From Chitinophagaceae bacterium (GTDB lineage: Bacteria; Bacteroidota; Bacteroidia; Chitinophagales; Chitinophagaceae): a stretch of 64,000 bases of DNA. Under the pieces are notes generated by a model. It made no database searches. It was not told the origin of the DNA and saw only the letters and a program-made list of their open reading frames with translations. The position numbers were made by a program, and so were the translations under genes. Location of the stretch: NCBI GenBank assembly GCA_019638625.1, contig JAHBTK010000004.1:310001-374000 (forward strand), given 5' to 3'. The first letter of the stretch is position 1; each line of letters begins with the position of its first letter. This document shows, one piece after another, positions 26,362-34,938 of the stretch.

Positions 26362-27633
26362 ATGACAAACGAAATTATGCTCAGAAACCGAAAAGAACTG
26401 CTGCTTAAAGCCGTCATTGGCACACTGGTATGCTTCTATTTCGTCAACTGCTTTACTCCCATCCGTCTGCATGTGGATACTATCCGGTATTTTGGGATCA
26501 AGGATTGTATTGAATATGGGTGCCCGGGAGATTCGGAAGCCGCAAAAGATTATTTGCCCTACGGCTATACAGCATTACTGCTGCTCCTATCCAAACTTCA
26601 TATTCTTAGCTCGTTTACGATTGTGCTGATCAACTGCATCTATCTGGCTATCGGTTTATATTTTGTAAACAAAATTTTTGAATCCTCTGGAAACTTCATC
26701 CTGTGCATTGTTGTGCTTTTGCTTAACTGGACCACTATAAAGTTTGTTATGCATCCGCTGTCGGAAATGCAATACATTTTCTTTTCCATGGGAAGTTTGT
26801 ACCTTTTCACACTTTTTGCCCGGCAGAAGAGAATCAGGTACCTACTGGGCGCTTTTGCAATGGGAGGTGGTGCTTTTATGACACGATCTGTAGGGGTTTC
26901 CCTCGCCGTTGCACTTGTAGCTGCGCTCATCTGGGAATACAGAGCCGCGCTAAAATCTCTGATAATAAAAAATAAAGTTCTTGTTATCCTTATTATAGCA
27001 ACCATCGCCGGAGTACTTCTTTTTTCCAAACAATTGGGGCTTGATCATTATACTGGTGTAATGTCAAGCCAGTTTGACGAGGGCGTGACAATGAAAAAAA
27101 CAATAGCAGGGCATTTTATCGAATGGGCAGAAATTGGCTTCAATTTTTCCATTGTTAAAGTACCTTTCTTGCCAGCTCATGTCACAGAAGTAATATTCCT
27201 TATCTGTGGGATTATATTTCTTTGCATTATTTTTTACGCGCTTTTCTTTCAAAGACTCAAGATCCCATTTGTCATAAAAGCCTATCTGCTATTCTACACC
27301 GCTCTTATGTTCAACTGGCCCTTTTACGATCCGCGTTTTTGGGTACCTGTATTGCCTCTGGTAATTTATATCATTACTATCAACACAAAAATCAACTCGT
27401 TTGCTTTAAAAACTCTACTGGGGATATACTTGTTGGGATATACGGTAATGGGAATAGCTTCCATCGGCTATATGACCTATACTTCATTTAACAAAAAAGT
27501 AATGGCAAAGAAACATGCAAACGGTGTCTATCGGAATGAATATGAAACCTATTTCTTTGGCAAACCACAATCGGATACTGCAACTTCGTCAGACCCGTTT
27601 ATTTTAAGCATTATTGAAAGATACAACAAATAA
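26362..27633 (+). CDS. GT-C-like membrane protein
   Basis: A 423-residue integral membrane protein with about ten hydrophobic segments starting at LLLKAVIGTLVCFYFVNCF. The first external loop contains HVDTIRYFG and YLPYGYTALLLLLSKL, resembling the acidic loop after helix 1 of GT39/ArnT-like enzymes, which use polyprenyl-phosphate sugars outside the inner membrane. The gene follows a DPM1-like enzyme that could make such a donor. Start ATG at 26362; a TTG at 26338 is upstream. Sequence evidence for catalysis is weak. Confidence 0.7.
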   Translation: MTNEIMLRNRKELLLKAVIGTLVCFYFVNCFTPIRLHVDTIRYFGIKDCIEYGCPGDSEAAKDYLPYGYTALLLLLSKLHILSSFTIVLINCIYLAIGLYFVNKIFESSGNFILCIVVLLLNWTTIKFVMHPLSEMQYIFFSMGSLYLFTLFARQKRIRYLLGAFAMGGGAFMTRSVGVSLAVALVAALIWEYRAALKSLIIKNKVLVILIIATIAGVLLFSKQLGLDHYTGVMSSQFDEGVTMKKTIAGHFIEWAEIGFNFSIVKVPFLPAHVTEVIFLICGIIFLCIIFYALFFQRLKIPFVIKAYLLFYTALMFNWPFYDPRFWVPVLPLVIYIITINTKINSFALKTLLGIYLLGYTVMGIASIGYMTYTSFNKKVMAKKHANGVYRNEYETYFFGKPQSDTATSSDPFILSIIERYNK

Positions 27634-27662
27634 GTACCAGGGTTACCACGGAAGCAGTGTTG

Positions 27663-28874
27663 CTATGTTTCGTTCCTGAACAATTCCGGCCTTACCTGTC
27701 TAATAGCATTACTTATTTGCATAACGCTGTTTTCCCAGGTATGAGAGCCTGCAAACTCAATCCGCCGTCGAATCAGTTCTCTGCTATTTTCGTCCAGGGC
27801 CTTCGTAATGAGTTTTATATAGTCTTCAGCAGTCTTACCAAGATAAACAACCTCCCGGAAAAACTCCATTGTTTCAGTTTGAGTTGCAACCACGGGTTTG
27901 CCCATTGCCAAATATTCATCTATTTTCCTGGGATAATTTCCTATGGTAAGTTCACTTATCAACTGAGGATTCATAGCTATATTGAATCCTGCAAGATAGG
28001 ACGGAAGCTCGGATTCTTTCCTTAAGCCCAGATAATAAACATTCTTTAAATCAAATAGCCCGGATAATTTAAATTGTTCATCCGCATTACCAACAAACAC
28101 AAAATTCCACTCTTCTTTCTTTCTACATAACTCCATTAGCAGGTTAATATCCAATCTTGAGCTAATAATTGTACCAATATACCCAATAATCGGGCCTTTT
28201 ATCTTCCTCAGATCATCGGGTAAAACATGAGTCTTTCCCGGATCAAAAATACTAAGGTCACAACCCTGACCAACATAAAATGAATTGGCATTATACTGTT
28301 TTGCAACCCTTGCCAAATAAGGTGAGTTTGCTGTTACCAAATCCGATTTGTTCATCAATTCCGGTTCTAAAACTGTTCCGTGTCTTCTCCAATAGCTTAC
28401 GGACATGAGGTTATCTCTGCTATAATAAACACTTAAAGTAGGGTTAAGCAATTCTTTAAGATAATAGCTTCTAAACATATCGCTGTCATTAAAAAGAATA
28501 AAATCCTTAAAATTGAGAATTTTAAGAGCCTCTTTAATATTAGCTGCAAATTTCTTGTTATTGAGTCGGTTAATTCTCTTAAAGAGAGACGTATTGGGGA
28601 TCCAGTTGATTGAGTATATCGTATTTTTTGGATAATAATTCCATAAATTATTGGCAACGGAAAATAATTGCGTATCCCCTTTCATTATTTCAAGCCGCTT
28701 TCCAAGCCAGGGGTTTGTCTTTTCTTTAACCAGAGTGTTGCTATCAACAGGTGCATTTACATACAAAACCCTGTTATGCCTGGAAAGTTCTATTGCAATA
28801 TTTTTACAATTACTCCCTATTTCAATATCCCAAGGTTGTAAGCCAACAATAAGAATATCCCTATTCCTAATCAT
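27663..28874 (-). CDS. GT4-like glycosyltransferase
   Basis: A 403-residue cytoplasmic glycosyltransferase of the GT-B fold. The N-terminal half starts ILIVGLQPWDIEIGSNCKNIA; the C-terminal nucleotide-sugar domain has IIGYIGTIISSRLDINLL, NVYYLGLRKESELPSYLAGFNIAMNP and YPRKIDEYLAMGKPVVAT, the region equivalent to the EX7E motif of GT4 enzymes. It is the last gene of the minus-strand operon that begins with the Wzc-like gene and likely adds a sugar to the repeat unit. Donor and acceptor are unknown. Confidence 0.85.
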   Translation of the reverse strand: MIRNRDILIVGLQPWDIEIGSNCKNIAIELSRHNRVLYVNAPVDSNTLVKEKTNPWLGKRLEIMKGDTQLFSVANNLWNYYPKNTIYSINWIPNTSLFKRINRLNNKKFAANIKEALKILNFKDFILFNDSDMFRSYYLKELLNPTLSVYYSRDNLMSVSYWRRHGTVLEPELMNKSDLVTANSPYLARVAKQYNANSFYVGQGCDLSIFDPGKTHVLPDDLRKIKGPIIGYIGTIISSRLDINLLMELCRKKEEWNFVFVGNADEQFKLSGLFDLKNVYYLGLRKESELPSYLAGFNIAMNPQLISELTIGNYPRKIDEYLAMGKPVVATQTETMEFFREVVYLGKTAEDYIKLITKALDENSRELIRRRIEFAGSHTWENSVMQISNAIRQVRPELFRNET

Positions 28875-28911
28875 TTAAATCAGTAAAATTTAAAAGTCTT
28901 GATTATCTTAA

Positions 28912-29631
28912 TCACTTGCCTCCTGTTCCATTAACAATTTGATCAATTGCCTGTTCAAGATTCATTCCTATCAGTTCCTCCAGTTTAGCTTTGGTTACTT
29001 CGACATCCCGATCTATAGTTGCCTGTTGGCTCATCGCATTATAATACTGTATGTTTGAGTTGGTATATGCTTCCAAAGTAAGCTGGCCGGCTGCAAAACG
29101 TTCTTCATTCTTTGTTGCCAGAATACCGTAGTCGTTTACAATCTGTATTTGAATACTTTTTAACTTCGTACCCAATATATAGTCCTGGTACAGGGAAAGA
29201 ACCTGCTGTCGAATGGCACGCTCTTCCATACTCACCTGCTCTTCAGTTGCTTTGTATTGGTAATAATCAACTTTTGTTTGTTTTGGATTATTAAAAAATA
29301 TTCCGAGCGGCAACTGAACACCAAAGTTATATCTTGGAAAAAAAACGTTTCTTTCCGGGTTAGGATTGATTGTAAACTCATTGAGATTACCAACCGCAGT
29401 AATATTGTTCAACCAGGTAGTTTTTGACCTGCTGTAAATATACTTGTTGGAAGCTGCCGTATTTTTCGCTGACTTAATGCTTGGGGCATTCTTAAGGGCC
29501 ATTTCAACTAACGCTTCCGCTATCGTATCTGCTTTAGGAACAAACCGGTTATTCGTGGACTCTGTCCTTGTTTGCCCCTGCATTAAAAGTGTAAATAAAC
29601 TAAAAACAACTGTCGTAAATAATGTTTTCAT
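28912..29631 (-). CDS. Half-length TolC-family outer membrane protein
   Basis: A 239-residue protein with a signal peptide (MKTLFTTVVFSLFTLLMQGQ). A single TolC-like (OEP) repeat covers residues 35-230: DTIAEALVEMALKNAPSI, a predicted barrel part (VFFPRYNFGVQLPLGIFF) and long helices (EEQVSMEERAIRQQVLSLYQDY and KNEERFAAGQLTLEAYTNSN). Normal TolC proteins have two such repeats and over 400 residues. It sits 14 bases behind the polymerase in the EPS operon, so it may form the outer-membrane exit for the polymer in place of Wza. The half length may mean a higher-order oligomer. Confidence 0.8.
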   Translation of the reverse strand: MKTLFTTVVFSLFTLLMQGQTRTESTNNRFVPKADTIAEALVEMALKNAPSIKSAKNTAASNKYIYSRSKTTWLNNITAVGNLNEFTINPNPERNVFFPRYNFGVQLPLGIFFNNPKQTKVDYYQYKATEEQVSMEERAIRQQVLSLYQDYILGTKLKSIQIQIVNDYGILATKNEERFAAGQLTLEAYTNSNIQYYNAMSQQATIDRDVEVTKAKLEELIGMNLEQAIDQIVNGTGGK

Positions 29632-29645
29632 ACTAACATAAAGTT

Positions 29646-31115
29646 TTATTGAACAGGGTGTGTATTGCCTTTTTTATCCAGTTCATGTAATCTAATGATT
29701 ATAGCTATGAGCCCGTAGTACAGAAAAGCTCCTGGAATCGGACCTATTGCAATCTGGGCATATTGAGCAAAAATATATCCAAACAGCGCTAATGTTGCGG
29801 CCAGGAAAAGTATCTTGTTTACGGGGTCTCTACTTCGGTAATATCCTTTTATACCCTGCTGTAAAATAAAAAAATAGGTTGCACATTGAAGCAAAAGCCC
29901 GATCCATCCAAACTCCAATGCAACTGCCAACAATGCACTATCTGCCGGAAATCCAGCAAGGTCGTGCCCTGCATTATCTTCAGCGTTTAATACTCCTGTA
30001 GAAGCAACGCCTCCCCCAATTGGATGCGAATAGATGTAAGGTTGAATATATTTTCTATTGACGTCTCTCACCTTTAAGGACTCATCTGAAGATATTTCAA
30101 ATGTTGATTTAAGTCTATTTAGTGTCACGTTCCCATAACTCGGAATTATTAAAATAGCGACAACCAGGAGCAAAAAGAAAGTGGCAAACACTAACGTCTT
30201 TTTATGGTTTATAGTCATCAGGATATAAAGCACCACCTCTACTGTCAGCATGAATGTAGCTGTCCTTGTGCCTGAATATGACATTCCCAGAGCCATAATG
30301 ATCACTGCGACATAAAAAAACAATCTTTTAACTAATGTAGTACGAAGTCTCAATAGAAAAACCAGGGCCATGATACAACTGGCTGCCATTAACAACCCAA
30401 ACTCAGCACAACCCGACAAGAAGGATGACTTCCTGAAGCCTCCATTTGGTAACGAATTCAACCCCATCCTCAACGGGTTAGCTGTAATATATTCAAGCTC
30501 AAAGGCCGGCAGACCAACCCATTGCTGATAACAACCATACGCCGCTGTAATAAACGTCAGTCCCATCCAAACAACAAAAAATTGCCTGATAGATTTATAA
30601 TCCTTTAACAACTGAATCAGGCAATAGAGGAAAATATAAAGAGTGAGGAGTCTTCTCAAAATAGAAAAATACAACACCATTGACACGGCATGCGGATTAA
30701 ACACCTCCAATAAAAAGTAACCCAGGAGAACAAAATGCATAAATAGTATCGGACTTCGCTGGTTATTCCAGAAAGGCTCCCTTCTGATAACCTTTCGAAC
30801 CAGTAAGCCTACAAAAGTAATGTAGATCAGTATATCAATACCACTGAAAATCGGCAGCTCAACCCGCAGAAGCCGCATAAAAAAGTGGATAAAATAGGCT
30901 ATTATTATTGCTGCATATATACCGAAAAGAGGAAAAACGAAAGAAAAGATTGCAATAGTAATTCCTAAAAGCGCTAAAGGTATAAGAGCTCCAACCACAT
31001 GGCCGGATTGGCTTATAATGAAAGCCATTCCAAATGACAGCAAAGCAAGTACCACCAGCAACAACATAGTTGTTGCTCCGGTATTAGCTTTAAAAGTTCT
31101 TGGGTTATAAGACAT
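29646..31115 (-). CDS. O-antigen ligase/polymerase (Wzy-like) family protein
   Basis: A 489-residue integral membrane protein with about twelve hydrophobic segments. Recognisable Wzy_C features are the large periplasmic loop with SYSGTRTATFMLTVEVVLYIL before it and the HPIGGGVASTG and FPADSALLAVALEFGWIGLLLQ segments after it. Such proteins polymerise lipid-linked repeat units or ligate them to an acceptor; operon context (flippase, chain-length regulator) favours polymerase. ATG at 31115, 5 bases after the small membrane protein. Confidence 0.85.
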   Translation of the reverse strand: MSYNPRTFKANTGATTMLLLVVLALLSFGMAFIISQSGHVVGALIPLALLGITIAIFSFVFPLFGIYAAIIIAYFIHFFMRLLRVELPIFSGIDILIYITFVGLLVRKVIRREPFWNNQRSPILFMHFVLLGYFLLEVFNPHAVSMVLYFSILRRLLTLYIFLYCLIQLLKDYKSIRQFFVVWMGLTFITAAYGCYQQWVGLPAFELEYITANPLRMGLNSLPNGGFRKSSFLSGCAEFGLLMAASCIMALVFLLRLRTTLVKRLFFYVAVIIMALGMSYSGTRTATFMLTVEVVLYILMTINHKKTLVFATFFLLLVVAILIIPSYGNVTLNRLKSTFEISSDESLKVRDVNRKYIQPYIYSHPIGGGVASTGVLNAEDNAGHDLAGFPADSALLAVALEFGWIGLLLQCATYFFILQQGIKGYYRSRDPVNKILFLAATLALFGYIFAQYAQIAIGPIPGAFLYYGLIAIIIRLHELDKKGNTHPVQ

Positions 31116-31120
31116 ATGCT

Positions 31121-31246
31121 TTAAAAGAAAAGTACTTTTACAATTAAGCCTACAAGCACAGCAGCAATAAGCGACGTTATCACTACTTCAAGAAACAATT
31201 CATTTTTATTGTCCTGCAACGATTCTTTTTCATCAAACTGCTTCAT
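31121..31246 (-). CDS. Small single-span membrane protein (41 aa)
   Basis: A 41-codon frame from the ATG at 31246 to TAA at 31121. A charged N-terminus (MKQFDEKESLQDNKNELFLE) is followed by one membrane helix (VVITSLIAAVLVGLIVKVLFF) reaching the C-terminus. It lies 11 bases after the flippase stop and 5 bases before the polymerase ATG on the same strand, filling the gap almost exactly, which supports a real gene. I know no family for it. The topology suggests a small partner of the flippase or polymerase. Confidence 0.7.
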   Translation of the reverse strand: MKQFDEKESLQDNKNELFLEVVITSLIAAVLVGLIVKVLFF

Positions 31247-31257
31247 TTTTAAATAAT

Positions 31258-32598
31258 CTAGCTACGGTGCATGGTGGGTATCCTGTTAAACAAAAGTATT
31301 TTATAAAAGCCAAACGTGTATCTGAATACATTAACAACCGAAATATTAAATCTTTTCGACAAAACAATCTGTGTTATCACAAAGATTAGCAAATATGTGA
31401 AAGCTGTGCCCAATGCAGGTCCAATCATTCCAAATAAATATATTCCTGCAAGATTAAACCCTATATTAATAAAAAAAGCAAAAAACATGACTCTAAAATT
31501 GGTTGCAGGGCTTCCTGTGGCATCCATTATTGTACCGAATTGTTTTAAGAAGGGTAATATAAACCCGAAAAAAGCGGTTATACGCAAGACTGTAGCCGCA
31601 ACTACAAACTCCTTTCCCGCCAGCACGCGCAAAATAGTTTCTGGTATCAGGAGAAGGAACAATAATGCCGGTATGGAGAAAACCAAACTGGCTCCCACAG
31701 CTTTTTCGTACATGTTTTTTACCTCATTGCTGTCTGTTCTATTAAGCCTGGCAGCTTTAGGAAACAAAATATCTCCCATTACCTGGGAAGGCATGTCAAC
31801 CAGGTTACTGATCCGTAAACTGGCATTATAATATGCCGATATACCTATACCGAAAAAACGGGAAGCCATAAAAGTATCCGTGCTTCTGAATAACAGTGAG
31901 CTAAGATTATTACCAAATACAAACCTTCCATATTTCCACAGCGATAATACCCAGTTCCTGTAAGTACCGCGATAGTTCATTTGGATATACCTGTAAGAAA
32001 AGTACAAAGCTGGAAATAGTGAAATCAATATTGACACAAAATAAAATACAGCTAAAACAACGGGCGAAACAGGTCTATTCAGGATAAAACACAACAATAT
32101 CATCATCAATAATATACCCTGTCTGACCACATAAGTCCAACAAATGCCTTTAAAGTTCATGTTAGCACTCATCATGATTTCTAAATGTGTAAACACACCA
32201 CTGACAAATATTGTTAATGCATACCATTTAAGCATGGCAGCAAGATCGGGTGCATTTAGATAATAAGCGACAGTATCCGATATAAAGAAAAAAAGAACAC
32301 AAAGAAGCAGGCTTACCCCCATTGTAAGGATGAATGCGGCTGATTGAATATGGCTATGCTCCGACTGGTCAGTTTGGTGGATAAACCTGATAAATGCATT
32401 TTTAACCAGTGCCATTCTGGCCGTTTCAGCAACTGAAGCAATGGCAAGAAATAAGCCCCATGAGCCAAAACCCGCTACTCCCAATATTCTTGTAAGAAGC
32501 ATAAAAGAAACAACCCCCATTGCCAGCGTAGAAAATTTTTGAATGGAGGTATATTTTCCGGAATCAATCCAATAAGAATATTTTTTTAGCAGGCTCAT
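31258..32598 (-). CDS. Polysaccharide flippase (Wzx-like, MOP family)
   Basis: A 446-residue membrane protein with about twelve helices, typical of the oligosaccharide flippase family: FSTLAMGVVSFMLLTRILGVAGFGSWGLFLAI at the N-terminus and the family pattern SFFGIGISAYYNASLRISNL (positions near 240). It would flip lipid-linked repeat units to the periplasm for polymerisation. It starts 5 bases after the Wzc-like gene ends and leads into the 41-residue protein and the polymerase. Confidence 0.9.
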   Translation of the reverse strand: MSLLKKYSYWIDSGKYTSIQKFSTLAMGVVSFMLLTRILGVAGFGSWGLFLAIASVAETARMALVKNAFIRFIHQTDQSEHSHIQSAAFILTMGVSLLLCVLFFFISDTVAYYLNAPDLAAMLKWYALTIFVSGVFTHLEIMMSANMNFKGICWTYVVRQGILLMMILLCFILNRPVSPVVLAVFYFVSILISLFPALYFSYRYIQMNYRGTYRNWVLSLWKYGRFVFGNNLSSLLFRSTDTFMASRFFGIGISAYYNASLRISNLVDMPSQVMGDILFPKAARLNRTDSNEVKNMYEKAVGASLVFSIPALLFLLLIPETILRVLAGKEFVVAATVLRITAFFGFILPFLKQFGTIMDATGSPATNFRVMFFAFFINIGFNLAGIYLFGMIGPALGTAFTYLLIFVITQIVLSKRFNISVVNVFRYTFGFYKILLFNRIPTMHRS

Positions 32599-32603
32599 CT
32601 AAA

Positions 32604-34820
32604 TTAAAGCTCAAGATTCTGTTCTTCAATTTTATTTAAAATTGCTCCTATAAATTTTTCTTTTTTACTTTCTAAAAATTTAATAGACTCTTTGTCAGCA
32701 GTTGTAAAATCGGCTTCCGCAGAAAAAACGGCTATCATGCCATCTACAAAAGGAAGCAATTCCTTCGTGTCGGTATATTCATTCAGAGGAGCACCTTCTA
32801 AAAGAATAAAGTCATATTCCGATTTAAGCTGACCCAGATACTTTAGTAAATGGTTTTTGGGAAGTATTTCCGATGGCGTATAATCGCCCCCTTTACAACC
32901 GATGACATCAATACCCTCAACGGAAGACTTGGTGACAAAAGAATTAATCGATGCTTTGTCAAATGGCTTTCCGTTCAGTTCGAAATTCTCCAGTACAGGA
33001 GAAGCGTTGGTGCCAACAGTAATATCGTTATTACAAAAGTTGGTGTCAATTATCAGTACCTTTTTTTTACCAAGCGAAAGAATATAAGATAAAGCCTGCA
33101 CCAGCATTGTCTTACCTTGCTGAGGCTCTGTACTTGTGATTAAAAATATCGACTTGGAGCTGTTTTCCAATTCGTATCGCAATTTTCTCAGAAACTCCAG
33201 AAAAGGGTTATTCCTGCTTGTTTCCTTCTCGTCAAAAAGAGCAATTTTATCCAATACATTTTTTCCTTCAAGTTTGGTTTTTGGCACAGTTCCAAGAAGA
33301 GGCAAATTGGTAAGCCTTAAGAACTGTGATGGTGTTTTTATTGAATTATCAAACATTTCCAGCAACACTATAACAACACATGCCAGAAAAAAGGCACTGA
33401 ATCCTGAAAAAGCTATCAACATCAACCTCTTTGACGGTAATGGCTGGGATGCCGGTTGTCCGATTATTGTTTGTTTAAAATTATCTGTTTTTGTTTCGCT
33501 GAAATTCAGGACAGCATTCAATTGGTCCTTTACTGTAGTATATTCATTGGAAGCAATTTCAATTTCCTTGTCAAACTGCTGGGTTGCTGCGGTAGAAGCC
33601 GCTACGCCACTCAGGCTGCTCCGCAATTGGGAAAGCTTCGATTCAATATCCCTGATCTTGTGAACAGCAGCTTCCTGCTGAGCCTGCGCATCAATCTTTT
33701 TTTGGACCAGTTGTTCCACGGTAACCTCTTCACTAGCAACGCCGTTGGCATTTGTGTTTCGTTCTACCAGAATTATCCGTGTCATATCCTTTGAAAGATC
33801 ATCCAGCCGTTTCTTCATTTCAGGATCGTTACCACCCGTTCTTATATAATCAGCATAGAGTTCACTATGCTGTTTCCGTAACCTCAGGTATTCACTGTTA
33901 GCCGCAACATCATTGCTTTCCGATAATTCCCGGGGAGCCGCAATAGATGAAACGCCCCTTCTTTGCGCCGCCTTTATCAGGTCATCTAATTCTTTTACGC
34001 GAAATGACTGGTTACGCAAGGTACTTTTCTCTTCTATCAGCAGACTTTCGTAATTGCTGATCTGACTCAACTTGGATGAACCTTCCAGACCGGGGTCTAT
34101 AAGACCCGACGAAATCATAAACTGCTCTTTCGCAGCATGCTTTTGGTCCAATGCCTCCCGTCTTTGTCTTACAAGAGAATCTAAAGTTATAATAGACATT
34201 GTGCTCCGTTGCGTTTCGTTGATTCCATAAAACCTTTTGAACTGCTCGCAAACACTATTGACTATAAAAGCAGACAAATAGGGGTTTTCTGATCTGTATT
34301 CTATATTGATGTAATCGGATTTCTGAAATCGCTCTACTTTCAGGTTTCTCTTTATTGATTCGGTATTGTATTTATACGCCCCCAAAATATCCAACACCAA
34401 TTTCTGCTCTGGGACGGCGCTCTGTAATAGTTCCAACGAATCTATACGCGAAGTAAGCAATGTTACTACGCTTTCTTTATTAAACCTCAATTTCGCAGCA
34501 TGCTCTGGTGGCAAAACCGTAAATGGTTCTGATTGAAGATCATGTAATAACAATCTGTATGAAACCAAACCAAGTACTTTCGGAGATGAAATATTCTCTA
34601 TTGCATTGTTAAATCTCAGTTCACTCTGAAAAAAGTTTACGCCCTTTGCGGGATCAGGAGATTCACTTACCGTAAAATCGGTTGCCAATTGAGCGATAGA
34701 AAGGTATTCTTTCTTTAGGTTTCTTGTCAGCAAGTAAGCGGTTATCAGTGCAATTGAAGTGCTGATTATAATGATCCACTTCCTGCGCAGGATAGCCCTT
34801 ATAATATACATAAGATCCAT
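32604..34820 (-). CDS. Wzc/GumC-like chain-length protein with kinase-like domain
   Basis: A 738-residue inner-membrane protein. A Wzz domain starts with MDLMYIIRAILRRKW and helix WIIIISTSIALITAYLLT; a long periplasmic coiled coil runs through residues 190-430; the second helix is MLIAFSGFSAFFLACVVIVLLE. The C-terminal cytoplasmic domain resembles BY-kinases: Walker A-like STEPQQGKTMLV, Walker A' VLIIDTNF, and a B-like FILLEGAPL in which the usual Asp is Glu-Gly. The C-terminal tyrosine cluster is absent. It likely controls EPS chain length. Start ATG at 34820; a GTG lies 8 codons upstream. First gene of the polymerisation operon. Confidence 0.87.
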   Translation of the reverse strand: MDLMYIIRAILRRKWIIIISTSIALITAYLLTRNLKKEYLSIAQLATDFTVSESPDPAKGVNFFQSELRFNNAIENISSPKVLGLVSYRLLLHDLQSEPFTVLPPEHAAKLRFNKESVVTLLTSRIDSLELLQSAVPEQKLVLDILGAYKYNTESIKRNLKVERFQKSDYINIEYRSENPYLSAFIVNSVCEQFKRFYGINETQRSTMSIITLDSLVRQRREALDQKHAAKEQFMISSGLIDPGLEGSSKLSQISNYESLLIEEKSTLRNQSFRVKELDDLIKAAQRRGVSSIAAPRELSESNDVAANSEYLRLRKQHSELYADYIRTGGNDPEMKKRLDDLSKDMTRIILVERNTNANGVASEEVTVEQLVQKKIDAQAQQEAAVHKIRDIESKLSQLRSSLSGVAASTAATQQFDKEIEIASNEYTTVKDQLNAVLNFSETKTDNFKQTIIGQPASQPLPSKRLMLIAFSGFSAFFLACVVIVLLEMFDNSIKTPSQFLRLTNLPLLGTVPKTKLEGKNVLDKIALFDEKETSRNNPFLEFLRKLRYELENSSKSIFLITSTEPQQGKTMLVQALSYILSLGKKKVLIIDTNFCNNDITVGTNASPVLENFELNGKPFDKASINSFVTKSSVEGIDVIGCKGGDYTPSEILPKNHLLKYLGQLKSEYDFILLEGAPLNEYTDTKELLPFVDGMIAVFSAEADFTTADKESIKFLESKKEKFIGAILNKIEEQNLEL

Positions 34821-34881
34821 ATTCCCATCGAATTTTCGATACACAAATTACGATAAAATACGTTGAGAACCGATATGTACA

Positions 34882-34923
34882 AAATAAATTGAGAACCGGT
34901 AATTACCGGTTCTCAATTTATTT
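34882..34923. terminator. 42-bp perfect palindrome between T9SS gene and Wzc-like gene
   Basis: Bases 34882-34923 are a perfect 42-bp palindrome: AAATAAATTGAGAACCGGT, the centre AATT, then its complement. It lies 16 bases beyond the 1813-residue T9SS gene and ends in T-rich sequence, so a terminator is likely. A partial copy of the inner part (TTGAGAACCG) sits just upstream at 34863. It could also be a protein-binding site. Confidence 0.65.
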
Positions 34924-34938
34924 ACTGAATATACATTT

